Part shown: piece after piece, positions 26,024-33,498 of the stretch
Layout of the letters: each line of letters begins with the position of its first letter
Position numbering within the stretch: the first letter of the stretch is position 1
Origin: a virus
IMG/VR virus record: IMGVR_UViG_3300032288_001094
Span: 1-61,482 of that record
Length of the DNA: 61,482 nucleotides
Reading direction: 5' to 3' (one strand)
Made by a program: the position numbers and the translations under genes
The notes under the pieces: generated by a model
What the model saw: only the letters and a program-made list of their open reading frames with translations
What the model was told of the DNA's origin: nothing
Database searches by the model: none

Positions 26024-26376
26024 CTCAACAACTCCATGATCTTTATCTGCCGCTGCTTGGTGCGGTATGCGGCCTGCTTCTCTGCATCAGATTTACGCTG
26101 CCGCTTGGCGTCTCGCCCCGCACCGAGTTTGTAAATCTTAGCCACATCACACCCGCGCCGGTCTTTCTCCCACCCGCTGATGTGGGCAGCGCCTGCGCGA
26201 TGGAGTTCGCGTGTGTATTGGAGTACGGTCACGTAGTGAAGGCCCGTCTCGGTGGCCAGTTCTTGGCAGGTGTAGGTGCCTTCGAGGAGGAGCTTTATAA
26301 GGTGTGCCTGCGTGATGGCGTTGATCTTGATCTGGCGCTTACCCTTTTGGCTTGGCGGCGTTGGCTTGTATGGCAT
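25957..26376 (-). CDS. Winged-helix type DNA-binding protein
   Basis: This 139-residue basic protein has, at residues 23-62, an HTH with a wing: LIKLLLEGTYTCQELATETG and VTVLQYTRELHRAG, followed by a charged coil (GRDAKRQRKSDAEKQAAYR) and a Pro-rich tail. It resembles MarR/ArsR-like winged helices and probably regulates transcription. AGGA lies 9 nt before the ATG. It overlaps the next gene upstream by 38 nt and the zinc-ribbon gene downstream by 67 nt. Confidence 0.74.
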   Translation of the reverse strand: MPYKPTPPSQKGKRQIKINAITQAHLIKLLLEGTYTCQELATETGLHYVTVLQYTRELHRAGAAHISGWEKDRRGCDVAKIYKLGAGRDAKRQRKSDAEKQAAYRTKQRQIKIMELLRCSAPSAAPVAEPLKPEPQLVD

Positions 26377-26596
26377 TCAGTTGTTCCTGTAGTTGCTTGA
26401 TCTTCTCGTACGCGCACACGTAGTGCTCCGGCCCCCACGACCAGCAGTCATGCGTGTGGCTTTCGATTTGATTGATGTAGTTGTTTATATCCTTGGCGAG
26501 TCTGTCCCCATCTGGCGTGGTGCGCCCGTCAGGGGTCACGGTGTCTACCCGGCGCAGCAGTTCATGGCAGCGCATCAGTAGGGTGATGTGGTTCAT
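26339..26596 (-). CDS. Small helical hypothetical protein
   Basis: This 85-residue protein starts at the ATG at 26596 (AAGGA 6 nt upstream), which overlaps the preceding stop as ATGA. N- and C-terminal helices (HITLLMRCHELLRR; YEKIKQLQEQLNAIQAN) flank a segment with His, Cys and Trp (SHTHDCWSWGPEHYVC). No domain is recognised. Confidence 0.68.
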   Translation of the reverse strand: MNHITLLMRCHELLRRVDTVTPDGRTTPDGDRLAKDINNYINQIESHTHDCWSWGPEHYVCAYEKIKQLQEQLNAIQANAAKPKG

Positions 26597-26826
26597 TTCT
26601 TTTCCTTCTCCCATTCGCCGCGCGAGTCCCATCCGGCCTCGTGCCCTTTAGTCCATGCAATAGACCAAGCAATGCACCACAGGTCGTAGGAACCATCGAG
26701 CGGGAACTTGCATCCCTCGACCTTCTTCATCATCGCCTTCATGTCTTTGCGCTTGATGATCCGCTCCCACGCCTTGTCTCGGTCGGGGTTGTGGATGGGT
26801 ACGTCATCGAACAAACCTTTTCTCAT
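26593..26826 (-). CDS. Small hypothetical protein
   Basis: This 77-residue protein starts at the ATG at 26826 (AGGGGA upstream), which overlaps the previous stop as ATGA. It starts MRKGLFDDVPIHNPDRDKAW, has a Lys-rich helix and then a Trp-rich stretch (YDLWCIAWSIAWTKGHEAGW). Function not recognised. It is part of a chain of five genes joined by 4-bp overlaps. Confidence 0.68.
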   Translation of the reverse strand: MRKGLFDDVPIHNPDRDKAWERIIKRKDMKAMMKKVEGCKFPLDGSYDLWCIAWSIAWTKGHEAGWDSRGEWEKEKK

Positions 26827-27122
26827 TTCGTTCCCCTTTCTCTGATTTCTTTGGCGACCCACTCCAAGCCGCCGTCGAGGTCAACGACCAACTGAGCGCA
26901 GGCTTCGCGCTCTCGCTGCGCCGCCACCGCCATCACGTGATCAAGCAAATGCTTGAGATGGCCGGTAAGTGTGATGCGGCCTTGTCCTATCTGATAAATC
27001 TCGTGCTCCACAACAAGGGCGGCGAAGCGTTCAATCCTTGCGGTGAACTCCTCAAAAGAAGCAAGGCCAGTCTGATCAAACCCCGCCTCCCGCGCCATGC
27101 GAATCAGTTCTTCCTTGGTCAT
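26823..27122 (-). CDS. Small helical hypothetical protein
   Basis: This 99-residue protein begins MTKEELIRMAREAGF, a sequence common in small phage early proteins, and is helical throughout (FTARIERFAALVVEHE; QREREACAQLVVDL). AGGAGGAG precedes the ATG. Stop-start overlaps of 4 bp join it to both neighbours. The role is unknown. Confidence 0.74.
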   Translation of the reverse strand: MTKEELIRMAREAGFDQTGLASFEEFTARIERFAALVVEHEIYQIGQGRITLTGHLKHLLDHVMAVAAQREREACAQLVVDLDGGLEWVAKEIRERGTK

Positions 27123-27343
27123 GTCTCCTCCTGTTCAATCGGCACATCGCGCCATTCGCCGTGGACTTCCCCGATAGGTATCGGGTCACCGAAGCCCATG
27201 CTGATGGTTCCCATACTGGGCCTCTCCCACCACTGCTGAAGGATGCGTCTTTTTACCGAGCGGAAAACTGATTCGTCCGGGAAGGACTCTACTGGCTCAC
27301 TCACCATGCGCTCCACGAAGCGCAGTCTGTTTGTCGGGGTCAT
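27119..27343 (-). CDS. Small hypothetical protein
   Basis: This 74-residue protein starts at the ATG at 27343, with AGGAG upstream. A basic N-terminal helix (RLRFVERMV; FRSVKRRILQQWWER) is followed by a Gly/Pro-rich segment (GTISMGFGDPIPIGEVHGEW). No domain is recognised. ATGA overlaps link it to neighbours. Confidence 0.66.
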   Translation of the reverse strand: MTPTNRLRFVERMVSEPVESFPDESVFRSVKRRILQQWWERPSMGTISMGFGDPIPIGEVHGEWRDVPIEQEET

Positions 27344-27573
27344 GTCTTCTCTCCTAGTCGTTCGCGCAGGGCGGTGATGGCGTCATTGACGGCTTGCTCG
27401 TCAATCACTCCGGGGTGATCGGCTTCAGTTTCCAACGCCTCCAACGCCTGCCGCAGCAGGGCGGTGTCGTCTTGGGTGTAGAGGGGTGTATGTGGAGGGC
27501 ACCAGTTGGGAGGCGGCTCATCTTTGTAAACGTCGCCGTCGCTATCCATCCACGCCACCGGCTCATTGCTCAT
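27340..27573 (-). CDS. Small conserved phage protein (VAW...PLYT type)
   Basis: This 77-residue protein starts at the ATG at 27573, overlapping the stop of the 39-residue membrane protein as ATGA; GGGGGA precedes it. The N-terminal half (EPVAWMDSDGDVYKDE ... TPLYTQDD) is a pattern seen in many small phage proteins, followed by a helix (LLRQALEALETEAD) and a second helix. Function unknown. Confidence 0.7.
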   Translation of the reverse strand: MSNEPVAWMDSDGDVYKDEPPPNWCPPHTPLYTQDDTALLRQALEALETEADHPGVIDEQAVNDAITALRERLGEKT

Positions 27574-27689
27574 ACCATCCCCCACAAGTAAGTGACCAAC
27601 ACCGCCACCGTTACGAACGGGGCGAGGAACACCACGATCAGGGCAGCAAGCAGCCATGCCGTGGCAAGCCATTCAGTCAGCCATTTCAT
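27570..27689 (-). CDS. 39-residue single-pass membrane protein
   Basis: The ATG at 27689 with GGAG 7 nt upstream gives MKWLTEWLATAWLL followed by AALIVVFLAPFVTVAVLV and TYLWGMV, one long hydrophobic helix. ATGA overlaps occur at both ends: its ATG overlaps the previous stop and its TGA overlaps the next ATG. That makes it a genuine operon member despite its size. It should sit in the inner membrane. Roles such as superinfection exclusion or lysis control are only possibilities. Confidence 0.72.
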   Translation of the reverse strand: MKWLTEWLATAWLLAALIVVFLAPFVTVAVLVTYLWGMV

Positions 27690-28048
27690 GCTGCTGCTCC
27701 TTCTCTCTTGGCTTTTTGCCGTGCGCGGTAGCGTCGATCACGTTCACGCCGAAGCGCACGCTCGTGCTCCAACTTGTCCTCTGACTTCACCCCGAGACTC
27801 GGGGCGATCACAGGGATGTACACCTCCCGATACCACTTGACCACTTCGGGCAACCGATACATCACCCGGTTGGGATGCGTTCGGAACCCGCAGTCCCTAC
27901 CGCGCAAGGAAACTTTCGGCGCACCGTCTACATGCAATGCTTTCGCCAGAGCCTGTGTGGTGATGCCTAGCTTTTCTGCGATCTCCGCAACGGTGTGCAA
28001 TGGCTTGCGCCCCTTACTGCGCTGCATATCAGCGATGTCCCACCTCAT
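27686..28048 (-). CDS. HTH-containing hypothetical protein
   Basis: The ATG at 28048 gives 120 residues. Residues about 20-40 (HTVAEIAEKLGITTQALAKAL) form a convincing helix-turn-helix, followed by RVMYRLPEVVKWYREV and a strongly basic tail (RALRRERDRRYRARQKAKR). It is probably a DNA-binding regulator. The ATG overlaps the stop of the upstream 39-residue membrane gene (ATGA), and the ribosome site is weak, so coupling is likely. Confidence 0.72.
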   Translation of the reverse strand: MRWDIADMQRSKGRKPLHTVAEIAEKLGITTQALAKALHVDGAPKVSLRGRDCGFRTHPNRVMYRLPEVVKWYREVYIPVIAPSLGVKSEDKLEHERALRRERDRRYRARQKAKREGAAA

Positions 28049-28164
28049 GACACCCACCCCGCCCATGCAGCAAACACCACCAGTGCAATGCAGAGGAAGG
28101 CCACCGCGCCGATCAGCGCGAAGTGGCCCAGTGCGTCGATGTCGTCTTCTTCGTACCGATTCAT
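28045..28164 (-). CDS. Second 39-residue single-pass membrane protein
   Basis: The ATG at 28164 with GGAG 7 nt upstream encodes MNRYEEDDIDALGHF then ALIGAVAFLCIALVVFAAWAGWVS, one transmembrane helix at the extreme C-terminus behind an acidic head. It is not similar in sequence to the membrane protein at 27570-27689, but both are 39 residues and flank the same HTH gene. The stop overlaps the HTH ATG. Confidence 0.72.
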   Translation of the reverse strand: MNRYEEDDIDALGHFALIGAVAFLCIALVVFAAWAGWVS

Positions 28165-28175
28165 GGGCCTTCTCC

Positions 28176-28979
28176 TTACTGGGGGATGGGGTAGGACAGC
28201 TTCTCGGGCAGCACCAACTTGCTGACGGCTTGCCCACGGCAGAACAACTGAATGGCGCGCTCTACCTTCTTGGCTGTCTCCAGGCGTGCAGCGCCGATCC
28301 ACGCACCACCCGCAGCCTGCAGCAGGTACTCGCGCAGGCGGATGGCAGCGTTCTCGTGCGGGCCACTGATCTCGCCAGTAGCCATGATCTCACCGAAGCG
28401 CTTGAGCTTGTCTCGGGATTCGCCCGCTTGCTCGGCGCAGAAGTAGCACGCTGTGATTGCCGCAGTCGTCAGGAACCTGCGACGCTGCGCGGACAGTGAG
28501 TGCGCAAACCGCAGGGGCTCCGAGTACTTCTCGATGTAGTCCTGTAACTGCGACACCGACTTCTGGTGCACGTCACTACCCATGTTGCCGAGCAGCACAC
28601 GCGCTATGGCCACGATGTTGCGGTCGATCCAGTCCTCACCACCCGCGATCTTGATGGCGTCATGCGCCTGCCGTGGAATGTGTTGGTCGATCATCTGCGC
28701 AGCTAGGCGCGGGACGTTGCGCGTGACGAGGAACGTCACCGGCTTGTTGTACACCGTCACTGCGAACAGGCGATGCTGCCCATCGGCAAGCGTGCCGTCC
28801 TCGTAGAAGGCGATGCCCTGGTGCGACACCTGCCACCGGCCCTCCGACATATCCTTGGCGTAGCGATGCGCGATGTCCTCTCGCATGTGGCGGTTGTTGG
28901 TGTTCTGGGCTAGCCACTGGTGGGCCAGGGCGGGTGAGACTGAGACGAACTCGGTCGTGATCTTTGCTTTTCTTGCCAT
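28176..28979 (-). CDS. ParB/DGQHR-type domain protein
   Basis: This 267-residue protein has GRWQVSHQGIAFYEDG and LADGQHRLFAV (DGQHR at 66-70), the signature of ParB-like N-terminal domains that bind or hydrolyse nucleotides. The rest is helical. Phage members of this group are common but poorly understood; no HTH or partner ParA is seen, so plasmid-type partitioning is unlikely. AGGAG precedes the ATG and overlaps the preceding stop. Confidence 0.8.
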   Translation of the reverse strand: MARKAKITTEFVSVSPALAHQWLAQNTNNRHMREDIAHRYAKDMSEGRWQVSHQGIAFYEDGTLADGQHRLFAVTVYNKPVTFLVTRNVPRLAAQMIDQHIPRQAHDAIKIAGGEDWIDRNIVAIARVLLGNMGSDVHQKSVSQLQDYIEKYSEPLRFAHSLSAQRRRFLTTAAITACYFCAEQAGESRDKLKRFGEIMATGEISGPHENAAIRLREYLLQAAGGAWIGAARLETAKKVERAIQLFCRGQAVSKLVLPEKLSYPIPQ

Positions 28980-28989
28980 GTTGTTTCTC

Positions 28990-29142
28990 CTAAAAGAGTG
29001 CTGGTGGTAGTCCCGCCACCGGATCGGGTTTTGGTTGTCGCTTGGGTTTGTATGGACGGCCCTTCCACGTTGGGAAGGGCCAGACTTTGGGCGGCGGGTC
29101 TAGTGCTTCTTCTGCACGACGATTGGTTTTGCGAGTAGCCAT
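28990..29142 (-). CDS. Small basic Pro-rich protein
   Basis: This 50-residue protein starts at the ATG at 29142. Its composition is extreme: RKTNRRAEE at the start, then DPPPKVWPFPTWKGRPYKPK and a Pro-rich end. It overlaps the preceding gene out of frame by 43 nt. Its stop TAG supplies part of the ribosome site of the ParB-like gene. The own ribosome site (GGTGA) is weak, so moderate confidence. Confidence 0.5.
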   Translation of the reverse strand: MATRKTNRRAEEALDPPPKVWPFPTWKGRPYKPKRQPKPDPVAGLPPALF

Positions 29143-29261
29143 CGGTCACCCAGTTGACGCACAGACTTGACCCACTGCCGTTGGTTGTGGCGCTGTGTAT
29201 GGATGGGTACGTAGTCCACCGCAAACAACTGACGCACCATCTTCAGTGCTTTGGTTTTCAT
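29100..29261 (-). CDS. Small basic hypothetical protein
   Basis: The ATG at 29261, overlapping the previous stop as ATGA, has a strong GAGGAGGTGA site upstream. It encodes 53 residues beginning MKTKALKMVRQLFAVDYVPI, basic throughout, ending KPIVVQKKH. No domain is recognised. Confidence 0.62.
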   Translation of the reverse strand: MKTKALKMVRQLFAVDYVPIHTQRHNQRQWVKSVRQLGDRWLLAKPIVVQKKH

Positions 29262-29431
29262 TGGTTCACCTCCTCGATAGATTCGACAGCCCAGTCAGCG
29301 TCGCCGTGCGCCCAGTCTGGATCGTTCTCAATCTCATCAAGCGCCAACTCTTCGGCCTCATCTTGAGATTCAGCATCGACCATCACCGTGACGTAGGACG
29401 TGCGGCACAGTTCAACAGCAAAGCGCTTCAT
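29258..29431 (-). CDS. Small acidic hypothetical protein
   Basis: The ATG at 29431 with GGAGGG upstream gives 57 residues. It has a beta-strand start (FAVELCRTSYVTVMVDA) followed by a very acidic helix and tail (QDEAEELALDEIENDPDW). This alpha/beta layout occurs in small phage proteins of unknown role, and could mimic DNA or bind a basic partner. ATGA overlap downstream. Confidence 0.68.
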   Translation of the reverse strand: MKRFAVELCRTSYVTVMVDAESQDEAEELALDEIENDPDWAHGDADWAVESIEEVNQ

Positions 29432-29433
29432 AC

Positions 29434-29874
29434 TCAAACCCTCCCAAAGAAGAACGCCACGAAGCGTTGCTTCCACGTCAGGTTGTAGTGCGGCTGCGGT
29501 ACAGGCATCTCAATAAATTTGATCTCGCCCAATGTCGGCGGCGCCTTCAGCGCTTCCATCTCTTCTGCCGACACAATCGGCGCTGCAGGTACAGCCGCTG
29601 CCTTCTTCGAGTACTTGCCACTCTTCACATACTTGCGCTTGGGTACGATTTTGGCCAGATCGCGCTCGCGCTTGGCCTTTGCCTTGGCTTTCTTCTGTCG
29701 GCTACGCTCGTAGGCCATGACCCCGTACACGTACTGCGGCTTGCACCCCACATCGAGCGCCACTTGCGTGGGCGGTACACCACTGGCCAACAGTTCTCGA
29801 ATCATCGCGGACTTGTTGATCTTGGTGGGGGTGATTGTGGTGACGTTGTTGGTGGTTTGTTGAGTTTGGTTCAT
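29434..29874 (-). CDS. Helix-turn-helix protein with C-terminal aromatic tail
   Basis: The ATG at 29874 has AGGAG 7 nt upstream. The 146-residue product has an HTH at about residues 25-50 (IRELLASGVPPTQVALDVGC followed by KPQYVYGVMAYER). A very basic middle (KKAKAKAKRERDLAKIVPKRK) and a C-terminal WKQRFVAFFFGRV follow. It is probably a DNA-binding regulator. A hairpin (29897-29918) lies just upstream, so it may begin its own expression unit. Confidence 0.74.
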   Translation of the reverse strand: MNQTQQTTNNVTTITPTKINKSAMIRELLASGVPPTQVALDVGCKPQYVYGVMAYERSRQKKAKAKAKRERDLAKIVPKRKYVKSGKYSKKAAAVPAAPIVSAEEMEALKAPPTLGEIKFIEMPVPQPHYNLTWKQRFVAFFFGRV

Positions 29875-29896
29875 GCTATTTCTCCTGTTGATTTGA

Positions 29897-29918
29897 GACT
29901 CGGGTCTTTGCCCGAGTC
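29897..29918 (-). terminator. 8-bp GC hairpin between operon segments
   Basis: GACTCGGG pairs with CCCGAGTC around a 6-nt loop, between the M20-like peptidase stop (29956) and the HTH gene start. The leftward tail TCAAATC is not a clean T-run, so it may act as a processing or partial termination site. Confidence 0.45.
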
Positions 29919-29955
29919 CAAGTTTAGACAATGTATCGTTGGGTTGCAAGCCCCC

Positions 29956-31080
29956 TCAGTGCATCTGAACTCCTGCAAACAAATCTTCCAAAATGTCACG
30001 GGCAGGTTGCCCGTCGTACAGCATCTCCTCAGCCCAGGCCAACACCTCATCGGTCAGCCGGTTCTTGTTCATCTGGCGCTTGGCCACCACTGGGTCTTCG
30101 GGATAGATGTGCTCGGCAATCAGGTTGATGAGCGTGGTGGGGCGTCCAAACGCGGCATCGTCGAGCGCTTCCTGCAACTCGACCTCAAGGGTGTACTCGG
30201 GAATGAACGCGCCCTTGACCTGATGCACACCATCCAGACCATCGTCGCCCACAGCGCCCCAGTCGTAGCCCTTGTTCCAACCCCAGTCGTCCACATCCTT
30301 GACGCTCGGGTCACGGTCAGTGGGCAGCGCATCCCAGTCGATGGCAGCGCAGGCATCGGCAAGGAACTGCAGATACACCACGTCGATCTTCTCCTTGTCA
30401 CCATGCGCACCCTCGTAGCCCACGCTGATGTTGGTGCACTCGGGGATCAGGCCGGTGAACTCTGCGGTATCGGTGTAAACACCAGTGTTGTCAGGCGAGA
30501 GGAACAGCGCGTCGTATGACGCAGCGTTGAGCGCATCGGCCAGGGCCATAGCGAAGGTGTCGGAGCAGCAGCGCCCACCGAACTGGTGCGTAATCACGCT
30601 GTCGATACCCTTGCGGTCGAAGGCAATGGCGCGGTCGAACTGCAGCAGCGTGGCGTCGTCGTAGTCGGCCAGGAACTTGGCACCGATACCGCCGCACTCC
30701 TCACCCTGACTGAAGATGTAGTAGCCAGGGACACCGCTGTGCATGAGGTGCATCAGCACGGCCACACCTGCACCATCGTCAGCGCCCAGGCATTGATCCT
30801 TCATGCCTGCACTCCAGTGCGTATCGGACTTATCCACCACGTTGTCGCCGCCTGTGCGGTGCACCGTGTCCACGTGAGCGATGAAGAGGGTTCTGTTATC
30901 TGTACTTTCTCTGGCATCCACGTGCATGTTGCCTGCTGCATCAATGCTGCAACCCAGGTGCTCGGGCAGGTTGTTCATCAGCCACATCAGCAGCGTGGCA
31001 ACCTCGGGCGATCCATGTGGGCGGCGCAGGGACAGCGCAGCGTCGAGGGTCTTGAACAGGATGGTGTTGGTCTGTGTCAT
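29956..31080 (-). CDS. M20/M28-like zinc peptidase
   Basis: This 374-residue protein starts at ATG 31080 (AAGGAG upstream). It has the ordered metal ligands of the di-zinc exopeptidase clan: LFIAHVDTVH (His69, Asp71), LGADDGAG (Asp101), FSQGEECGG (Glu127-Glu128), AIAFDRKG (Asp155) and VGYEGAHG (His226). The catalytic set therefore looks intact. Enzymes of this clan cleave peptides or deacylate amino compounds. A cytosolic exopeptidase in a phage early region is uncommon, and its substrate cannot be read from sequence. Confidence 0.86.
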   Translation of the reverse strand: MTQTNTILFKTLDAALSLRRPHGSPEVATLLMWLMNNLPEHLGCSIDAAGNMHVDARESTDNRTLFIAHVDTVHRTGGDNVVDKSDTHWSAGMKDQCLGADDGAGVAVLMHLMHSGVPGYYIFSQGEECGGIGAKFLADYDDATLLQFDRAIAFDRKGIDSVITHQFGGRCCSDTFAMALADALNAASYDALFLSPDNTGVYTDTAEFTGLIPECTNISVGYEGAHGDKEKIDVVYLQFLADACAAIDWDALPTDRDPSVKDVDDWGWNKGYDWGAVGDDGLDGVHQVKGAFIPEYTLEVELQEALDDAAFGRPTTLINLIAEHIYPEDPVVAKRQMNKNRLTDEVLAWAEEMLYDGQPARDILEDLFAGVQMH

Positions 31081-31100
31081 GGTGTTTCTCCTTGTGTTGA

Positions 31101-32420
31101 TCATTCAGTTTCTTCTTCGCCGCGCAACTCGGCGATCTCGTCGGCGTCATCGTCCTCGTGGTACCACTGGCCGTCGATCTCTACGCACTCATCACGCAGG
31201 TCGTACTCGTCGTTGTGCTTGCACACAATGCGTCGGTCACCATCGGGATACCACTCGCCGTCACGGTCTACGAATACGCAGTCGCTCTGCTCTTGGTAAT
31301 CACCATCGACATCACACACGATGTCGTTGTCGTGCAGGTAGTCACAGTGGTAGTAGTTGCCGTTGACCTCGACTGACTCGTCGTAGGTGAACCAGTACTC
31401 GTTGCCACTGCGTCCGTAGCCATACACGAACTCGTTGTCACGGCAAGAAGGACAGATGCGGTAGTCCTCGTGATACCCGGCGTAGGTGGCGTCGTCCTCG
31501 TCGAACGAGTCGCCGCAGTGCTCGCACGTCGCAGACTCCGCCTCGTCTGGCTCACCGCCCGTGTTGTTGCAGGTGTACTCAGCCTCGCAATCCTCGACGA
31601 TGTGTAGGAACTTGCTGCCGTCAGGCTCCAGGCCCATACGCACACCCTGCTCATCACCATCGAGGTAGGGCGCGAGGAACGACTCGCTCCACCCGTTGCG
31701 GCGCTTGATGTACGCGAAGCGTGAGCCGTTCCACCCGCTGTCCTTCTCGTAGCCCTGCGCCCTGAGCCATGCCTCCAGTTGCTCGTCGGCGTTGCTGTAG
31801 CCACCATTGCGGTCACGTTTGTAGGAACGCACGAAGCGCTTGCCGTTGGCATCCTCGCAGCACAGGCAGCGGCCACAGATCACGCCGTCAGCCTCACGGC
31901 GCAGCGCCAAGTGCCACCCATACTCGGGCTTGTACACGCTGTACGGATGCTCGTCGATGTCGCTGTTCTCCCACGACATGCACGACTTGGGCCCCTGCTG
32001 CACACCCTGCACGATCTCCTCGACTGTGCGAGCGAAGTACATGGAAGACTTCAGTGGTGAGTGCAGGGCCACGAGATCACGGACGTAGTGATCAGGCAGC
32101 ATCGGGAAGTGGCGCATGAGGTAGCGCCCCATCGTTGTCGTCACCACCCGGTCGGCCTCACCTGCACGCTCGTCACGGGTGTAGGCAATCTTGAACGGGT
32201 CGGACTCGGACGTGTGCGGCCACTCAAGCAGGAGCAGGTGCCAGTCAGCAGGGCGGCACAGGCGCATCGCTGCGTCCACGATGGGGTGCAGGGGGAAAGC
32301 GTGTCGTTGGCGGTTGAACCAACGGCGGTATTTGGCCACGACCCACGACGCATCACGGAACACAATGCCCATCAGCACCTCGTCGTAGTCGGGGTCAAGT
32401 TTCTCAAGGTTGTAAGACAT
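31101..32420 (-). CDS. Large Zn-ribbon, acidic/aromatic repeat protein
   Basis: This 439-residue protein starts at ATG 32420 (GGAGG upstream). The N-terminal 220 residues form an unrecognised domain rich in Trp, Arg and His. Near residues 298-325 is CEHCGD ... CPSC, a zinc ribbon. The last 120 residues are Tyr/Trp/Asp-rich, with loosely repeated units such as VNGNYYHCDY, RDGEWYPDGD and IDGQWYHEDD. The acidic tail could mimic nucleic acid. It lies between the DUF932 gene and the peptidase. Function unknown. Confidence 0.8.
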   Translation of the reverse strand: MSYNLEKLDPDYDEVLMGIVFRDASWVVAKYRRWFNRQRHAFPLHPIVDAAMRLCRPADWHLLLLEWPHTSESDPFKIAYTRDERAGEADRVVTTTMGRYLMRHFPMLPDHYVRDLVALHSPLKSSMYFARTVEEIVQGVQQGPKSCMSWENSDIDEHPYSVYKPEYGWHLALRREADGVICGRCLCCEDANGKRFVRSYKRDRNGGYSNADEQLEAWLRAQGYEKDSGWNGSRFAYIKRRNGWSESFLAPYLDGDEQGVRMGLEPDGSKFLHIVEDCEAEYTCNNTGGEPDEAESATCEHCGDSFDEDDATYAGYHEDYRICPSCRDNEFVYGYGRSGNEYWFTYDESVEVNGNYYHCDYLHDNDIVCDVDGDYQEQSDCVFVDRDGEWYPDGDRRIVCKHNDEYDLRDECVEIDGQWYHEDDDADEIAELRGEEETE

Positions 32421-32458
32421 GATTGAAACCTCCAGTTGAAAGGAACTACAGAAAGGAC

Positions 32459-32499
32459 GGGGAGCCGAAGCTCCCCACGAGATGGGGAGAAATCTCCCC
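32459..32499 (-). terminator. Tandem hairpins, including palindrome copy 1
   Basis: The stop of the DUF932 gene is followed by GGGGAGAAATCTCCCC (32484-32499) and then GGGGAGC-CGAA-GCTCCCC (32459-32476). On the leftward strand the distal one has a TTCG loop. Together they probably terminate or punctuate the transcript before the next gene, though no T-run is present. The first is one of six copies of the same palindrome in this region. Confidence 0.6.
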
Positions 32500-32505
32500 A
32501 AACTT

Positions 32506-33477
32506 TTAGGCGGCAGCGAGTGCCAACTCCACCGCCCGGTTCTTCAGCGTGTCGCCTGGGCCCCACAGGGCGGATGCCTTGCGGTTCTCCTCGTTGTGTG
32601 CACGGATGTGGTGATCCGTGTACTCGGTCACTGCGTTGAGCCAACCCCACGCAGTCTCTTGCGCTGTCTCAAGCACGGCACCCTTGGCCGCGCCGTTGAA
32701 CAACTCCATCACCCGCACGAACCCACGCGACTCGCGCACTGCATCGGCGTCCTTGGCACCGGTCTTGAACAGGTGGACGGTCATGTCCTCGGCCAGGGTG
32801 CGGGACACCTTGATGCCTGCCAGTAGGCGGGCGGTTTCCATAAAGGAGCGGAACTCCTCGTTGGCGTTCTCCATCACACCGCGCACCTCGTCTGCCTTGA
32901 ACTCAGACCGGTGCGTCACCCGCACTGCGGCCTTGGCATCGCGTGCCATGCTCAGGGTGTTGTTGCACACCACGCGCACTGTCGTCCACCGGGCCTCGGT
33001 TGCGAGCGATCCATCCGCACTGGTGGAGAGCAGGGCATAGGGCACAACCTTGTCCGAGTACCCATCGACGCATACGCCTTCGGCGAGCTTGGCGGTAGCA
33101 AAGTACCGCTTGCCACCAAACAAAACCCCGGCGCTTTCAATCGTCATGCCACCGGCCTGCGCCCAGTCACGGAAGAACTCCAGCACCTCACGGGGCTGAA
33201 CCACCTTGTAGCTGTCGGAGACAACGCCCAGTGCATCCTTCGTGTCCGAACGGAACAGCACCACCTTGTCCTTCACCACCTTCATCTGGTCTGCGTTCTG
33301 CCCACGCTCGGTGGCGTAGCGCACGTAGCCACGCTGCACCTCGTAGTCCATGCCTGCGGCGGCTTGCCAGTCTTCAATAGACTGGTTCGGAACCATCAGT
33401 TGCCCCAGGCCGTGCCACTCGCGCTGAGTGGATGCGTATTGAGCGACGCCGTTCTTGATCATGATTTGATGTGCCAT
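32506..33477 (-). CDS. DUF932 (phage/plasmid-like) protein
   Basis: This 323-residue protein starts at ATG 33477 (AAGGAG upstream). It shows the features of the DUF932/TIGR03299 family: WHGLGQ near the start, VVSDSYKVVQPREVLEFF, RVVCNNTLSMA, and a C-terminal WGWLNAVTEYTDHH. This family is widespread in phages and plasmids and of unconfirmed function. It is among the first larger genes in the leftward block, so probably expressed early. Confidence 0.9.
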   Translation of the reverse strand: MAHQIMIKNGVAQYASTQREWHGLGQLMVPNQSIEDWQAAAGMDYEVQRGYVRYATERGQNADQMKVVKDKVVLFRSDTKDALGVVSDSYKVVQPREVLEFFRDWAQAGGMTIESAGVLFGGKRYFATAKLAEGVCVDGYSDKVVPYALLSTSADGSLATEARWTTVRVVCNNTLSMARDAKAAVRVTHRSEFKADEVRGVMENANEEFRSFMETARLLAGIKVSRTLAEDMTVHLFKTGAKDADAVRESRGFVRVMELFNGAAKGAVLETAQETAWGWLNAVTEYTDHHIRAHNEENRKASALWGPGDTLKNRAVELALAAA

Positions 33478-33498
33478 TTGGTTTCTCCTTTGAGAGTC

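Noticed and set aside
28176-28979. Plasmid-like partition system from the ParB-like domain
   Set aside because: No ParA ATPase, centromere repeats, integrase or repressor-type lysogeny module is visible.
29467-30519. 350-codon open frame on the + strand
   Set aside because: Antisense to the HTH gene and M20-like peptidase; crosses several real genes and their ribosome sites.
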